55,654 bases of DNA from an uncultured Saprospiraceae bacterium (lineage in GTDB: Bacteria > Bacteroidota > Bacteroidia > Chitinophagales > Saprospiraceae): contig CALFBG010000228.1 in NCBI GenBank assembly GCA_937951685.1, positions 1 to 55,654 of the forward strand. Direction: 5' to 3'. A model generated the notes under the pieces. It was not told the origin of the DNA. It ran no database searches and worked only from the letters and a program-made list of their open reading frames with translations. This document shows positions 1 through 8,014 of the stretch, piece after piece; the stretch's first letter is position 1, and each line of letters opens with the position of its first letter. A program made the translations under genes and the position numbers.

Positions 1-44
1 CAGCGTATATGACGCAATACTCCAAATGATTCAACCTTGAATAA

Positions 45-392
45 ATTATTTTCTTTTATTTTCCATTTACAAAAGCATTCTTTGTGCTGTTTGGGATCAA
101 CTTCTTCGTATGCCTACCCAAGCTCGTAGCACAGACCAAGTTCTCAGAAAAAGCTGCTGGTTTAGCCTTAGATCTTGATGGATTTAAAGCTGCAGGTTTT
201 ACTTTTGCTGATTTTAATAATGATAGCGTACTTGATTGATTGATAAACAGCTCCACAAATAATGCTGCCCACCGTTCTAGGATCTATTTCAACACAACCG
301 ATGGAGCTGGCTAGGGTTACGGCGGCTTTGATGACGTTACGAACACGAAAGCTAAAGGTCTTGTGGCAAATGGTTGGGCGGGAATTACTTAA
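45..392 (+). pseudogene. Decayed FG-GAP/VCBS-repeat secreted protein fragment
   Basis: Read from just after the TAA at 42-44, this frame gives a hydrophobic signal-like stretch (FFVLFGINFFVCL), then a TKFSEKAAGLALD segment, FTFADFNNDSVLD and RSRIYFNTTDGAG followed by GYGGFDDVT. This resembles the N-terminus of FG-GAP/VCBS propeller proteins, whose repeats typically read FADFDNDGxLDL and xRLYxNxGDGTF. The frame is broken by TGA at 237-239 and TAG at 312-314 and ends at TAA 390-392. No ATG start is visible. The fragment is far shorter than any intact family member, so I read it as a gene remnant, tail-to-tail with the next gene. Family assignment rests on motif recognition only. Confidence 0.45.
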
Positions 393-395
393 TCT

Positions 396-1094
396 TCAAA
401 CAGACATTTTTTCTACTCGTGACTGTGACTTGATCTTTTTATGCTTTTTGACAAATTGGTGCGTCTGTCGGTAAATGCGATACCGATGTGCAAACTCGGC
501 ACCCGCAAGCAATAAAATGCCAAACGCGAAAATACCATTTCGGAGTAATTCTGTCCCTTGTGTTAAGGTAGGCATGAAGTTGCGGATAAAAAGAATTTCA
601 ACGGCAATGATTCCTCCGGCGAAGATGAAAAGGAAAATACTAGCAGCTCGAGAAGTATGCAAAAACTTTGGTGTTTTTTTGGCTTTACATTTTTTTAAAA
701 ATTGCACGACCAACGCATCGTTGGGATTCATTTTAATCAATTCTTTTAAAATATATTCCGACTGACCGTAAGACATTAAATTATAATACGCCGCTGCTTT
801 TTTGAAGAGGAATTTCTGATAAACATCTTCTCCTTTGAAAAACTTGATATTATGCGCAATGGAAAATTCAATCACTTCGTCGGCAATATTCAAATAATCT
901 TCGTAGCGACCGATTTCAAAAAGGGAAGAAGCATAAGCAACCAATAATTCAAAATACTCCATCAAGTCCGTCGCAAAAATCGCAACTTTGTTGCTTTCAA
1001 AAAAGCGGACAAGTTCTCGATGGTTTGCAAATTGAATTTCTTTAAATTGCTGGTAAACCTTAGAATGTGGATAAGTTGATTTCTGAGAAGACAT
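396..1094 (-). CDS. Hypothetical membrane protein with helical N-terminal domain
   Basis: A 232-residue protein I cannot assign to a named family. Residues 1-145 look all-helical and TPR-like: YEDYLNIADEVIEF and KKAAAYYNLMSYGQSEYIL have the spacing of helix-turn-helix repeats, ending in MNPNDALVVQFLKKC. Two membrane segments follow at about 152-170 (ASIFLFIFAGGIIAVEILF) and 185-203 (LLRNGIFAFGILLLAGAEF), then a strongly basic tail. Inferred layout: a cytoplasmic helical domain anchored in the inner membrane by a hairpin. It stands alone, with its stop close to the decayed fragment on its left and a 545-base gap upstream. Confidence 0.6.
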   Translation of the reverse strand: MSSQKSTYPHSKVYQQFKEIQFANHRELVRFFESNKVAIFATDLMEYFELLVAYASSLFEIGRYEDYLNIADEVIEFSIAHNIKFFKGEDVYQKFLFKKAAAYYNLMSYGQSEYILKELIKMNPNDALVVQFLKKCKAKKTPKFLHTSRAASIFLFIFAGGIIAVEILFIRNFMPTLTQGTELLRNGIFAFGILLLAGAEFAHRYRIYRQTHQFVKKHKKIKSQSRVEKMSV

Positions 1095-1639
1095 GATCGT
1101 TCGCAGTTTTGGTTGATTGCTGCTCTAGCTAGCGATTTTGTAAAAATGTTTTGAAAGTAATTAATGACTAGTAAACTAAACAACTTCACAACTTTAATTT
1201 CGATCTATAAAATCACTAAAGTAGCTATTCGAGTCACCTATAATCTTAACGAAAAAAGGAGCAATTAGTTGAGTCAATCCGTAAGTAAAAATACAAAATT
1301 TTAATTAAAAAATCTACACCTTCCTAAAAAGCCGATGCTAAATAATTTTATTTGGTGGAGGTTTACTAAACTTCCCCACTTGCTAGTCGAAAGTGTAGTA
1401 AGCCTTTTATTTATCTTTCTGCTGACCAAATGAATTTCTTTAGAACCAAATGGCGCTTGCCGCAAGCAAATGGCAAGACAAAAATGCTTAGCCTTAAAAA
1501 CTCATTTGTGAAGACCCTAAACAAAAGTCTCGTTCCTACTGTTTACCTGCTATAGTGGAGAGACGCATTGATCTGCCCGCAATTTTCTAGCTACCGATAA
1601 GGTAAAATTACCCTTGAATTGTTGAACGAATAAGATACG
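1095..1639. other. Gene-free stretch, no recognised content
   Basis: The 545 bases separate divergent genes and should hold both promoters. I see AT-rich sequence with stops in all frames, a short GC-richer patch around 1450-1480 where a CTTGCC/GGCAAG inverted repeat could pair, and no tRNA-like or other recognisable element. Confidence 0.4.
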
Positions 1640-2086
1640 ATGAATATTAAAATTAAAACGAAAGTAAAAGGGAACTATCTGCAAATCATGGAGCGATTCG
1701 ACCGAGCATTATTCGAAGCTCTCAAGCCGAAACACGCAGATATGGAGATCGTAGCGTTTACGGGATCCAAGAAAGGCGATCGAGTGCATTTGCGTTTTCA
1801 CCGACCGATTCCACTAGAATGGATCAGCGTGATTACCGAAGATGGTGCTGATGATAAAGCGGCTTACTTTATTGATGAAGGAGTCAAACTACCTTTCCCG
1901 CTCACATACTGGGAACACAAGCACATCGTAGAAAAAATAACGGAGGATAGTTCTTTGATTATCGACGATATGACATTCAAAGGTTCGAATGCAGTAATTT
2001 CTGCATTGATGTATCCTGCCATTTATGCTGCGTTTTATCCCCGCAAGAAAATTTATCAAAACTATTTTGGGCAAGCTTCGAGTTAA
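1640..2086 (+). CDS. SRPBCC/START-like ligand-binding family protein
   Basis: A 148-residue soluble protein. The opening MNIKIKTKVKGNYLQIMERFD, the HLRFHRPIPLEWISVIT strand and LTYWEHKHIVEKI followed by SSLIIDDMTFK are typical of small Bacteroidota SRPBCC (polyketide cyclase/START fold) proteins, which form a helix-grip fold around a hydrophobic cavity. The ligand is unknown, and no catalytic residue can be named. It is first in a plus-strand run with two small membrane proteins (39 bases to the next start), which suggests co-transcription. No signal peptide, so probably cytoplasmic. Fold assignment is fairly secure; function is not known. Confidence 0.7.
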   Translation: MNIKIKTKVKGNYLQIMERFDRALFEALKPKHADMEIVAFTGSKKGDRVHLRFHRPIPLEWISVITEDGADDKAAYFIDEGVKLPFPLTYWEHKHIVEKITEDSSLIIDDMTFKGSNAVISALMYPAIYAAFYPRKKIYQNYFGQASS

Positions 2087-2125
2087 GGAGTATGTTATAC
2101 TTTTCAGATAAGTTAATTTATTTTT

Positions 2126-2512
2126 ATGAAAAATACATTACGGTTAGCAGCCGTTTATAACCTTTTGTGGGGCGCTTGGGTCGTTTTATTCCCCAATCAC
2201 TTTTTCAATTTAGTCGGGATGGAGCCACTGAATCATCCGATGGTTTGGCAAGGCATGGGAATGGTAATTGGAGTATATGGTTTGGGATACTGGTGGGCTT
2301 CTTATGATCCGGTTCGGCATTGGCCAATCGTAGCGGTCGGTTTTTTAGGAAAAATATTCGGACCGATTGGTTTTCTTTTTAACTATCTGCAAGGCATCGT
2401 TCCCTTCGAATTTATTTATACTTTATTTACCAATGACTTCATCTGGTGGATTCCGTTTTTTCTAATTTTGAAAAAAGTACACGAAAACCAATGGAAACTC
2501 ACCGACGAATAG
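2126..2512 (+). CDS. Small four-helix membrane protein
   Basis: A 128-residue integral membrane protein with about four hydrophobic segments: near 5-27 (LAAVYNLLWGAWVVLFP), 38-58 (PMVWQGMGMVIGVYGLGYWW), 66-88 (WPIVAVGFLGKIFGPIGFLF) and 100-118 (FTNDFIWWIPFFLILK). It is rich in Trp and Gly with conserved-looking FLGKIFGPIGF. I recognise the general type, small conserved membrane proteins of Bacteroidota, but cannot name a function. It lies between the SRPBCC gene and another four-helix protein, only 19 bases before the latter's start, and is probably in one transcript with them. Confidence 0.65.
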   Translation: MKNTLRLAAVYNLLWGAWVVLFPNHFFNLVGMEPLNHPMVWQGMGMVIGVYGLGYWWASYDPVRHWPIVAVGFLGKIFGPIGFLFNYLQGIVPFEFIYTLFTNDFIWWIPFFLILKKVHENQWKLTDE

Positions 2513-2531
2513 CTTCTGTTACAATGTTCTT

Positions 2532-2948
2532 ATGCTTAAATTAGAATTCATTCGCTTATTGCTAGATGCTGGTTTATTGGTGTTGATCTGGATGGTGCAA
2601 TTAGTTGTTTATCCTAGTTTTTACTATTATCAAAAAGAAAATTTACTGCGCTGGCACCAGTTGTATACCCAACGAATTAGTTACGTTGTGCTGCCTTTAA
2701 TGCTAGGGCAAATCATCGTGGCTGGACTACAAGTTTGGGAACAGTATACTTGGGTAACCATCTTGAGCTTTGGGATCGTTTTTTCCTTGTGGGCAATGAC
2801 ATTCTTGGTATTCGTACCATTGCATAATAAAATTGCAAATGACACTTACGATGCGAATAGCTTACAGCAACTCGTTGAAAAAAACTGGTGGCGTACGGCG
2901 CTCTGGACACTTGTCTTTCTACTTTCCTTACAAGCGCAGCTTTTTTAA
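2532..2948 (+). CDS. Small four-helix membrane protein, possibly DUF1772-like
   Basis: A 138-residue membrane protein with four hydrophobic segments (about 8-28, 50-68, 74-95 and 118-136). The loop VPLHNKIAND followed by LVEKNWWRTALWT, just before the last helix, recalls the N-P-x-N...W...R-T pattern of DUF1772/anthrone-oxygenase-like proteins, but the match is loose and I do not claim the activity. It is last in the three-gene plus-strand run and ends 7 bases from the convergent cyclase-like gene. Confidence 0.6.
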   Translation: MLKLEFIRLLLDAGLLVLIWMVQLVVYPSFYYYQKENLLRWHQLYTQRISYVVLPLMLGQIIVAGLQVWEQYTWVTILSFGIVFSLWAMTFLVFVPLHNKIANDTYDANSLQQLVEKNWWRTALWTLVFLLSLQAQLF

Positions 2949-2955
2949 AATGAAA

Positions 2956-3711
2956 TTAGATTGCTGTCAAAGCATACAAAACGGGCTTACTCGGACTAGC
3001 GTCAATTTCAAAACTAGCAATCTGAATATTGAGTAAATACAAGTCATCAGGTACGGAATCGGGAACGTAGATTAACTCGCTAATGGTTGCCGTAGTTCGG
3101 ACAGCGTCGGGGTATTGCCAAAAGGAATGATGTGCGAGTAACTTTCCTTCATCTTCCGCTCGATCGACAGATGGCAAGTCAATTAAAAAGTGTTCGATTC
3201 CACAACTCACCACGTAATCCATCGCATCTTTCATTAAATAAGTAGGATTTTCGCCAGAATAATTCGTTTGCATTTTTGCTAGATCATTGGGCAAGGTTCT
3301 AATGATTAGCGCACGAACCTCTGCTTTGTTAAGCAAATCTTCTAATTGTACTTTTTGTATAACTTGATCTCCATTGGGAAGCGTTACGGGGGTAATGCTA
3401 ATCAGTTTGGCGACGAAATGAAATTCTCGTAGGCTTTGATTGATCGTATATTTTTCTTTGGCAATGTGTCCTACACATTCGGTATGGGTACCATTGCCAT
3501 GAGGATTCAAGGCCACATTCATGAAATTTACAGGACCGCCTTGCTGCGTAGCACCAATGAAATCTCCGGCGATGACAGGGCTGACGGTCATCGGTGGCGC
3601 ATAGAAGCAATTCACCGTTTCCGTTCCAGCTTCTAAAGGAATTGAAATATCAATTGTTTGTGTCAAATCAGCTTGATAGCTTTTTCCGTGGTGTTGGATT
3701 TGGATAATCAT
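2956..3711 (-). CDS. Cyclase family protein (KynB-like metal hydrolase)
   Basis: The product (251 residues from the chosen start) belongs to the cyclase/kynurenine-formamidase family, metal-dependent amidohydrolases built on the H-x-G-T-H-x-(D/E) motif. Here this is HGNGTHTECVGHI, with IDISIPLEAG before it and the pair LIIRTLPND and FLIDLPSVDRAEDEGKL after it, both typical of the fold. The frame is open up to 3786, but that extension would overlap the upstream gene and does not resemble the family. The ATG at 3709-3711, 13 bases after the NAD kinase stop, gives the family's usual MIIQIQHHGK start. It is probably co-transcribed with NAD kinase. The substrate cannot be told from sequence; kynurenine formamidase itself is not assured. 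Confidence 0.75.
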   Translation of the reverse strand: MIIQIQHHGKSYQADLTQTIDISIPLEAGTETVNCFYAPPMTVSPVIAGDFIGATQQGGPVNFMNVALNPHGNGTHTECVGHIAKEKYTINQSLREFHFVAKLISITPVTLPNGDQVIQKVQLEDLLNKAEVRALIIRTLPNDLAKMQTNYSGENPTYLMKDAMDYVVSCGIEHFLIDLPSVDRAEDEGKLLAHHSFWQYPDAVRTTATISELIYVPDSVPDDLYLLNIQIASFEIDASPSKPVLYALTAI

Positions 3712-3724
3712 GAACGGAACAAAT

Positions 3725-4606
3725 TTAGTTTCTACTGTCGGTTCCCCAAGCGAGTTTTTCCCGAATGGTATTAAGGAAAGTGGCATTATGTAATTGAATC
3801 AAACGAATCGGAAAATCTTCTTTGCGTACCGCTAATTGATGTTTCTTCGTGATCGTCTCAAATCTAGAATCTAAGGTACAGAGAAAATTTTCTGCTCGTC
3901 CTTCAATTTCAAAGGAAATAACGGCATTGTCGGGCAAAACGATTGGTCGCACGTTCAGGTTGTGTGGTGCAACGGGCGTGATGACGAAGTTTCCAGAGCT
4001 AGGAAAAATAATTGGACCACCACAACTCAAGGAATAACCCGTCGAACCCGTCGGTGTCGCTACAATAATTCCATCCGCCCAATAAGAATTGAGGTAAGCG
4101 CCGTTGATAAAAGTATGAATCGTAATCATGGAAGAAGTATCGCGCTTCAGTAAGGTAAAATCGTTGAGGGCAAATTTGGTTTCTCCGAAAAGCGGAAAAT
4201 TAGATTCTAGATGAATTAAAATTCGTTCTTCAATGGAATACATTCCTCGTTTCAGGAGCGCAATCGCTTCTCGCAATTTCCTTTTTTCAACACTCGCTAA
4301 AAAGCCCAAACGACCTAAGTTGACGCCCATAATGGGAACTAAAGTGTCTCGTACCAAAGTTGTGGCACTGAGAATAGTACCATCTCCACCAAGAGAAACC
4401 AAAAAATCAATTTTGCGGGTTTTGAAATCCAAGTAACTTTCAAAACTGCCAACATCTTTTTTAAACTTTACGTGTCCTTGTAATTTTTTCAGATAAGGCG
4501 TGTATACAAAAACGGCTAAGCCTTCTTCGAGTGCAACGTCGAAAAAGTCTTGGATGAAGGGCAAATCCTTTTCTTTAAATATTTTACCGTAAACAACTAT
4601 CTGCAT
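3725..4606 (-). CDS. nadK: NAD kinase
   Basis: A 293-residue ATP-NAD kinase, the cytoplasmic enzyme that phosphorylates NAD to NADP. Family signatures are all present: the GGDG nucleotide-binding motif at residues 73-76 in FLVSLGGDGTIL, the following GVNLGRLGFLASV, the NE/D-like LNDFTLLKRD, and the glycine-rich ADGIIVATPTGSTGYSLSCG with GGPII and VAPHNLNVRPIVLPD. Length is normal for bacterial NadK. It is followed closely by the cyclase-like gene and preceded on the same strand, at a gap of about 100 bases, by an Omp85-type gene, near a CBS gene. A nadK-CBS-outer-membrane gene neighbourhood is common in Bacteroidota. Confidence 0.95.
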   Translation of the reverse strand: MQIVVYGKIFKEKDLPFIQDFFDVALEEGLAVFVYTPYLKKLQGHVKFKKDVGSFESYLDFKTRKIDFLVSLGGDGTILSATTLVRDTLVPIMGVNLGRLGFLASVEKRKLREAIALLKRGMYSIEERILIHLESNFPLFGETKFALNDFTLLKRDTSSMITIHTFINGAYLNSYWADGIIVATPTGSTGYSLSCGGPIIFPSSGNFVITPVAPHNLNVRPIVLPDNAVISFEIEGRAENFLCTLDSRFETITKKHQLAVRKEDFPIRLIQLHNATFLNTIREKLAWGTDSRN

Positions 4607-4706
4607 GTAATTAGGAATTTAAAAGGCGTTTATTCGTTTTAGAACTTTAGGTACCCATACAACTTAAGATCACTTAATGGCTATTCGATTATGTCTTGTA
4701 CGTAGA

Positions 4707-6110
4707 CTAAAACGAAAGCTTAAAGTGTAAAAATAAACCAAATTCGTTTAAATGGTTTCTACTGTATTCAATTTGTATCACTTTGTCGTAGTACAACACA
4801 AAATCCAAGCCCAAACCACCGCCCCATAACATTTCATTCGTCAAAGGGTTTGTTGTTGCGTAGTACGGATCATTCACATAAGCAATATCGCTATTTATCG
4901 TGAGATAAACCTTAAGTGGCATCACTCTTAATGCTTTAAGTGGCATATATTTTCCAAAGTTAAAGGGACGGTTCCACAATTGATAGCGCAAACTAGTCTT
5001 AAGGTAAAGATAATCGATACCATCAATCACGTAGAGTTCGTAGCCACGGATGTAATCGTCGTTGTAACCTAGCGCGCGGGTATTATAGTAAGCCTGCTTT
5101 TGCCGAGCAATGGCTACTCTAGCTTTGGCGATAAAACCTAGGCTCCAGCGTTTTGTAGCCGTTGCAAAATATTGTGCTCCACCGAGTGAGATGGAAGCGT
5201 CATTAATATCTTGATAAATCCCCAAACCTCTTTGCCGAAATTGCGCGGCAAGATAATTTCCAGCTAAAGGATAAGCTTGAATATCCCGTCGATCGTAAAT
5301 GAAATTATATATTAGGGAAAAAAAACGCTGTTGTCGGCGGCCATTCAGCAAAAAATCAGGATTGAGTTCGGTCGCGACAAAGTCAGTAATTTTATTTTGT
5401 TGAAAATTGATTTTTAGTTGATGTCTAGCGAAGATTGCAGGTCGATAATTCAAGCCAACCCCCGCGCGAAAGCGTTGCAACAAAAAATCTTCTTCACTTC
5501 GATTAAATGCGAGTTTGTTGTCGATGGTTTGGTAAGCCACCTCTTTATTTCGTGCATATAGCATTTCGGTAGAGAAACCGAGATTTTGGGCTTTATTGAA
5601 AAAAGGCAAACGGTAGGCTAATTCGTATTTTTGGGTGTAGCCAAATTGGGTAACGAGTTTGAGCAAGTCTCGCCTTCCAGAAATGTTGAGGTAATAGAAA
5701 CGAAGTCCGTAATTAATGCGATCCAAAGAACGATTTTGTTCGCTCCACCAGACGTTGAAATTGCGTTCGGCTAATTCAAAAACAGGAAACGGGTAGATAT
5801 ACCAACTTTCGGTGACCGTGAGCAAAATGCTCAATTCGTTGCTTTCGGTATCCCAATCTTTAACGTTGATTTGCACTTGGGTGAATAACCCTGTATTGAG
5901 GACTTGGAGCCTGTTTTTTTCAATAATTTGACTCAATTGCGTCAAGGGAATGGAGTCACCAATTACAAAATCTAACTCTCTTAGGATAATGCGATCCTTC
6001 GTTTTTTTGTTGCCTTCAATGAAAATTTCTTGAACGGTAAGCTGCGTGTCTTGTGCACAAAGCAGAAAGGGAAGACCCAAGAAAAAGAGCAGATAAAGGA
6101 ATTTCCACAT
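4707..6110 (-). CDS. Omp85-type outer membrane protein with one POTRA domain
   Basis: A 467-residue protein with a cleavable signal peptide (MWKFLYLLFFLGLPFLLCAQ). A single POTRA-like domain lies at about 23-105 (VQEIFIEGNKKTKDRIILRE, then LNTGLFTQVQINV). The rest, about 110-467, reads as alternating beta strands and ends in aromatic FGLFLHFKLSF, the expected C-terminal barrel strand with terminal Phe. NYGLRFYYLNISGRRDLLKL, FIYDRRDIQAYPLAGNY and GYNDDYIRGYELYVIDG correspond to conserved surface-antigen (BamA/TamA) barrel segments. One POTRA is fewer than BamA (five) or TamA (three), so this is a short Omp85 relative, not BamA itself. Likely role: insertion or secretion of an outer-membrane client, which cannot be named. 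Confidence 0.8.
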   Translation of the reverse strand: MWKFLYLLFFLGLPFLLCAQDTQLTVQEIFIEGNKKTKDRIILRELDFVIGDSIPLTQLSQIIEKNRLQVLNTGLFTQVQINVKDWDTESNELSILLTVTESWYIYPFPVFELAERNFNVWWSEQNRSLDRINYGLRFYYLNISGRRDLLKLVTQFGYTQKYELAYRLPFFNKAQNLGFSTEMLYARNKEVAYQTIDNKLAFNRSEEDFLLQRFRAGVGLNYRPAIFARHQLKINFQQNKITDFVATELNPDFLLNGRRQQRFFSLIYNFIYDRRDIQAYPLAGNYLAAQFRQRGLGIYQDINDASISLGGAQYFATATKRWSLGFIAKARVAIARQKQAYYNTRALGYNDDYIRGYELYVIDGIDYLYLKTSLRYQLWNRPFNFGKYMPLKALRVMPLKVYLTINSDIAYVNDPYYATTNPLTNEMLWGGGLGLDFVLYYDKVIQIEYSRNHLNEFGLFLHFKLSF

Positions 6111-6364
6111 GGCCTTAAAGTAGCGTTATTCTACTGAATTGCAAAGAAAAGTTATCGGAAACTATCTACGGAGACAAAATTGGGTTAAGCTTAATTGCAG
6201 GGATCGTAAAGGAGAAAATGAGCTGAGCCATAAGCTTAAAAAGGGTTAGTGAAGATATTACTCAATGCTAATCAACATACTGAATATACCAAAGGAATAA
6301 GTACCATCACGACGTTCACCAAAAGGATAGATAATCCGCAAAGGGAAAACTAGCGCGACCTAAA

Positions 6365-7024
6365 TTAAATATTTAAATAAGTCATTAAAGAATCAAAGCG
6401 ATCTGATAAAGTATTAAAATATTGAGATTCTTGGAAAGAGGCTTTAATTTGATACTCGTAGCGGACGAAGCTCGCCAAAATGCGACTAATGTCTTGTTTG
6501 TTAATCTTAAGGGTAACGTCAACGCGAGTTGATTCTAAGTTGGTGGTGATAAAGCTGCTGAGAATAGCCGCATTTTCGGATTCTACAATACGGGCAATTT
6601 CAGACAAGGAGTAATCCCGTTTACTAATTTCGATCACAATAATACTTCCGGGCTCCGTAAAAGAACCACTCTTTGCAAAAAAGCGCAATAAGTCTTCTTG
6701 GGTAATGAGACCAAGATAGTTTTGTTCTGGATCGACGACTGGGACGACGGTGAGATGATGATCGCTCATCATGCGGAGCACTTCGTATAAATGATCATTG
6801 TCCTTGACGTAAGGTTTGCTAATGGAAAGCTGGTAAGAACCAACAGCTTCTTCTACGTCATTATCCAAAATATCATCTTCTGAAAGTAAGCCCAATAATT
6901 CCTCATTATTGACAATGGGAAGGTGCTTGATATAGAAGTCACTCATGATGCTTAACGCCTCTGATCCGGTATCAGAAGTACGTAAAGGCACGATGTCCAT
7001 AGAAAGTAGTGTACTAGCAATCAT
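6365..7024 (-). CDS. Tandem CBS-domain protein
   Basis: A 219-residue cytoplasmic protein. Two CBS motifs occupy about 1-58 (LRTSDTGSEALSIMSDFYIK, LPIVNNEELLGLLSEDDIL) and 70-120 (SDHHLTVVPVVDPEQNYLGL, ITQEDLLRF), forming a Bateman module that normally binds adenine nucleotides. The C-terminal 85 residues (GSIIVIEISKRDYSLSEIAR, DVTLKINKQDISRIL) look like an ACT-type ligand-binding fold. There is no attached enzyme or channel, so it probably acts as a sensor on a partner. It lies upstream of the Omp85 and NAD kinase genes on the same strand, 254 bases before the next start. Confidence 0.85.
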   Translation of the reverse strand: MIASTLLSMDIVPLRTSDTGSEALSIMSDFYIKHLPIVNNEELLGLLSEDDILDNDVEEAVGSYQLSISKPYVKDNDHLYEVLRMMSDHHLTVVPVVDPEQNYLGLITQEDLLRFFAKSGSFTEPGSIIVIEISKRDYSLSEIARIVESENAAILSSFITTNLESTRVDVTLKINKQDISRILASFVRYEYQIKASFQESQYFNTLSDRFDSLMTYLNI

Positions 7025-7137
7025 ATTTGTGTGTTTTTCTCTTGTCTACTACTCTAAACGTATACCCGTTTACCATAGTTTCAGAAAAGTAAGTTAAATT
7101 TTACTTAAACTGGTTTTAAAGGGAGAATGTTGTAGAT

Positions 7138-7974
7138 TTAACTGAGCAATCTTTTCTTCTGTGCTACGAATTCTTCTTCAGAAATCAGAGATCTTTCTCG
7201 TAGAGAGGCCAACTGTTGCAATTGTTGTAGGACATCTAAGGTGTTGCTATCTACTTGAGTATTAAGTTTGGGTGTCGTAGGGACTTTGTAGCCATTTTTC
7301 ACAAAACCGTCATACTCCTCTTGGATGCGAATGTATGCGAGCGCATCGTGCGTTTGTATTTTTTCAAAGTCATTAAAACCTAATGCTACGGCTTTACCGA
7401 GATGATGATAACTCTTTGTTTTTTGTTCCGTCAAGGAATACGCGCAAGCTAAGTTGAAATGAACAGCTTTGTCCTCTGGGTTAATGGCTAAAGCTTTTTC
7501 AAAATCAATAATTGCTTCTTCGAAATCAAAATCTTTATATTTTTCTACGCCACTTTTCTTGAAGGCATAAGCTTTTTTAGCAGCTGTATTTTCAGGTGGA
7601 GCGGGTGGTCGGCGACGGCGCGGTGCTCTAGGTGGCGCTTCTTCGCGTCTTCGTCGGCGCGGTGGTTCTTCCCCAATATCCCGAATAGAGGGAATCGGTG
7701 GCGACTCTCGCCGGTAGTTGCGTCTGCGGTATTCTGCATCGGCCCGATCTCTAGTTAAATTATAGTATTTTTTATTGTATTTAGCATCAAAGTCTTCTTG
7801 GTCCATCGCAAAAAGAGAAACCATATCAACGATAGAAATAATAAACATGACAGGCACCATCCAGAAAAAGAATAAGTATAGGATACCTCTACCAATTTGT
7901 CCTAAGTAGAAACGGTGGATTCCAAACATGCCTAAGAATAAGGCTAAAATTGCAGCTACGTTTTTATTTCTCAT
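7138..7974 (-). CDS. TM2-TPR-SHOCT domain protein
   Basis: A 278-residue protein of three modules. Residues 1-60 form a TM2 domain: two membrane helices around GMFGIHRFYLGQIGRGI, then FFFWMVPVMFIISIVDMVSL. Next is a basic, proline- and arginine-rich linker (about 85-130; PPRRRRREEAPPRAPRRRRP). Residues 133-215 form TPR units (GVEKYKDFDFEEAIIDFEKA, LAINPEDKAVHFNLACAYSL), and the last 30 residues form a SHOCT helix (LASLRERSLISEEEFVAQKK). It is the paralogue of the gene directly upstream, with which it shares the TPR and SHOCT parts almost word for word but not the N-terminus. Probably a membrane-anchored scaffold; partners unknown. Confidence 0.8.
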   Translation of the reverse strand: MRNKNVAAILALFLGMFGIHRFYLGQIGRGILYLFFFWMVPVMFIISIVDMVSLFAMDQEDFDAKYNKKYYNLTRDRADAEYRRRNYRRESPPIPSIRDIGEEPPRRRRREEAPPRAPRRRRPPAPPENTAAKKAYAFKKSGVEKYKDFDFEEAIIDFEKALAINPEDKAVHFNLACAYSLTEQKTKSYHHLGKAVALGFNDFEKIQTHDALAYIRIQEEYDGFVKNGYKVPTTPKLNTQVDSNTLDVLQQLQQLASLRERSLISEEEFVAQKKRLLS

Positions 7975-8014
7975 GAATAAGTATAACGATCGTTTTAAGG
8001 GGACTACTATATTT

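Noticed and set aside
6258-6359. Minus-strand fragment reading IYPFGERRDGTYSFGIFSML before a stop, between the CBS and Omp85 genes
   Set aside because: It looks like the last strands of an outer-membrane protein and might be a gene remnant, but it is 33 codons long, has no start codon, and follows a stop directly, so chance cannot be excluded.
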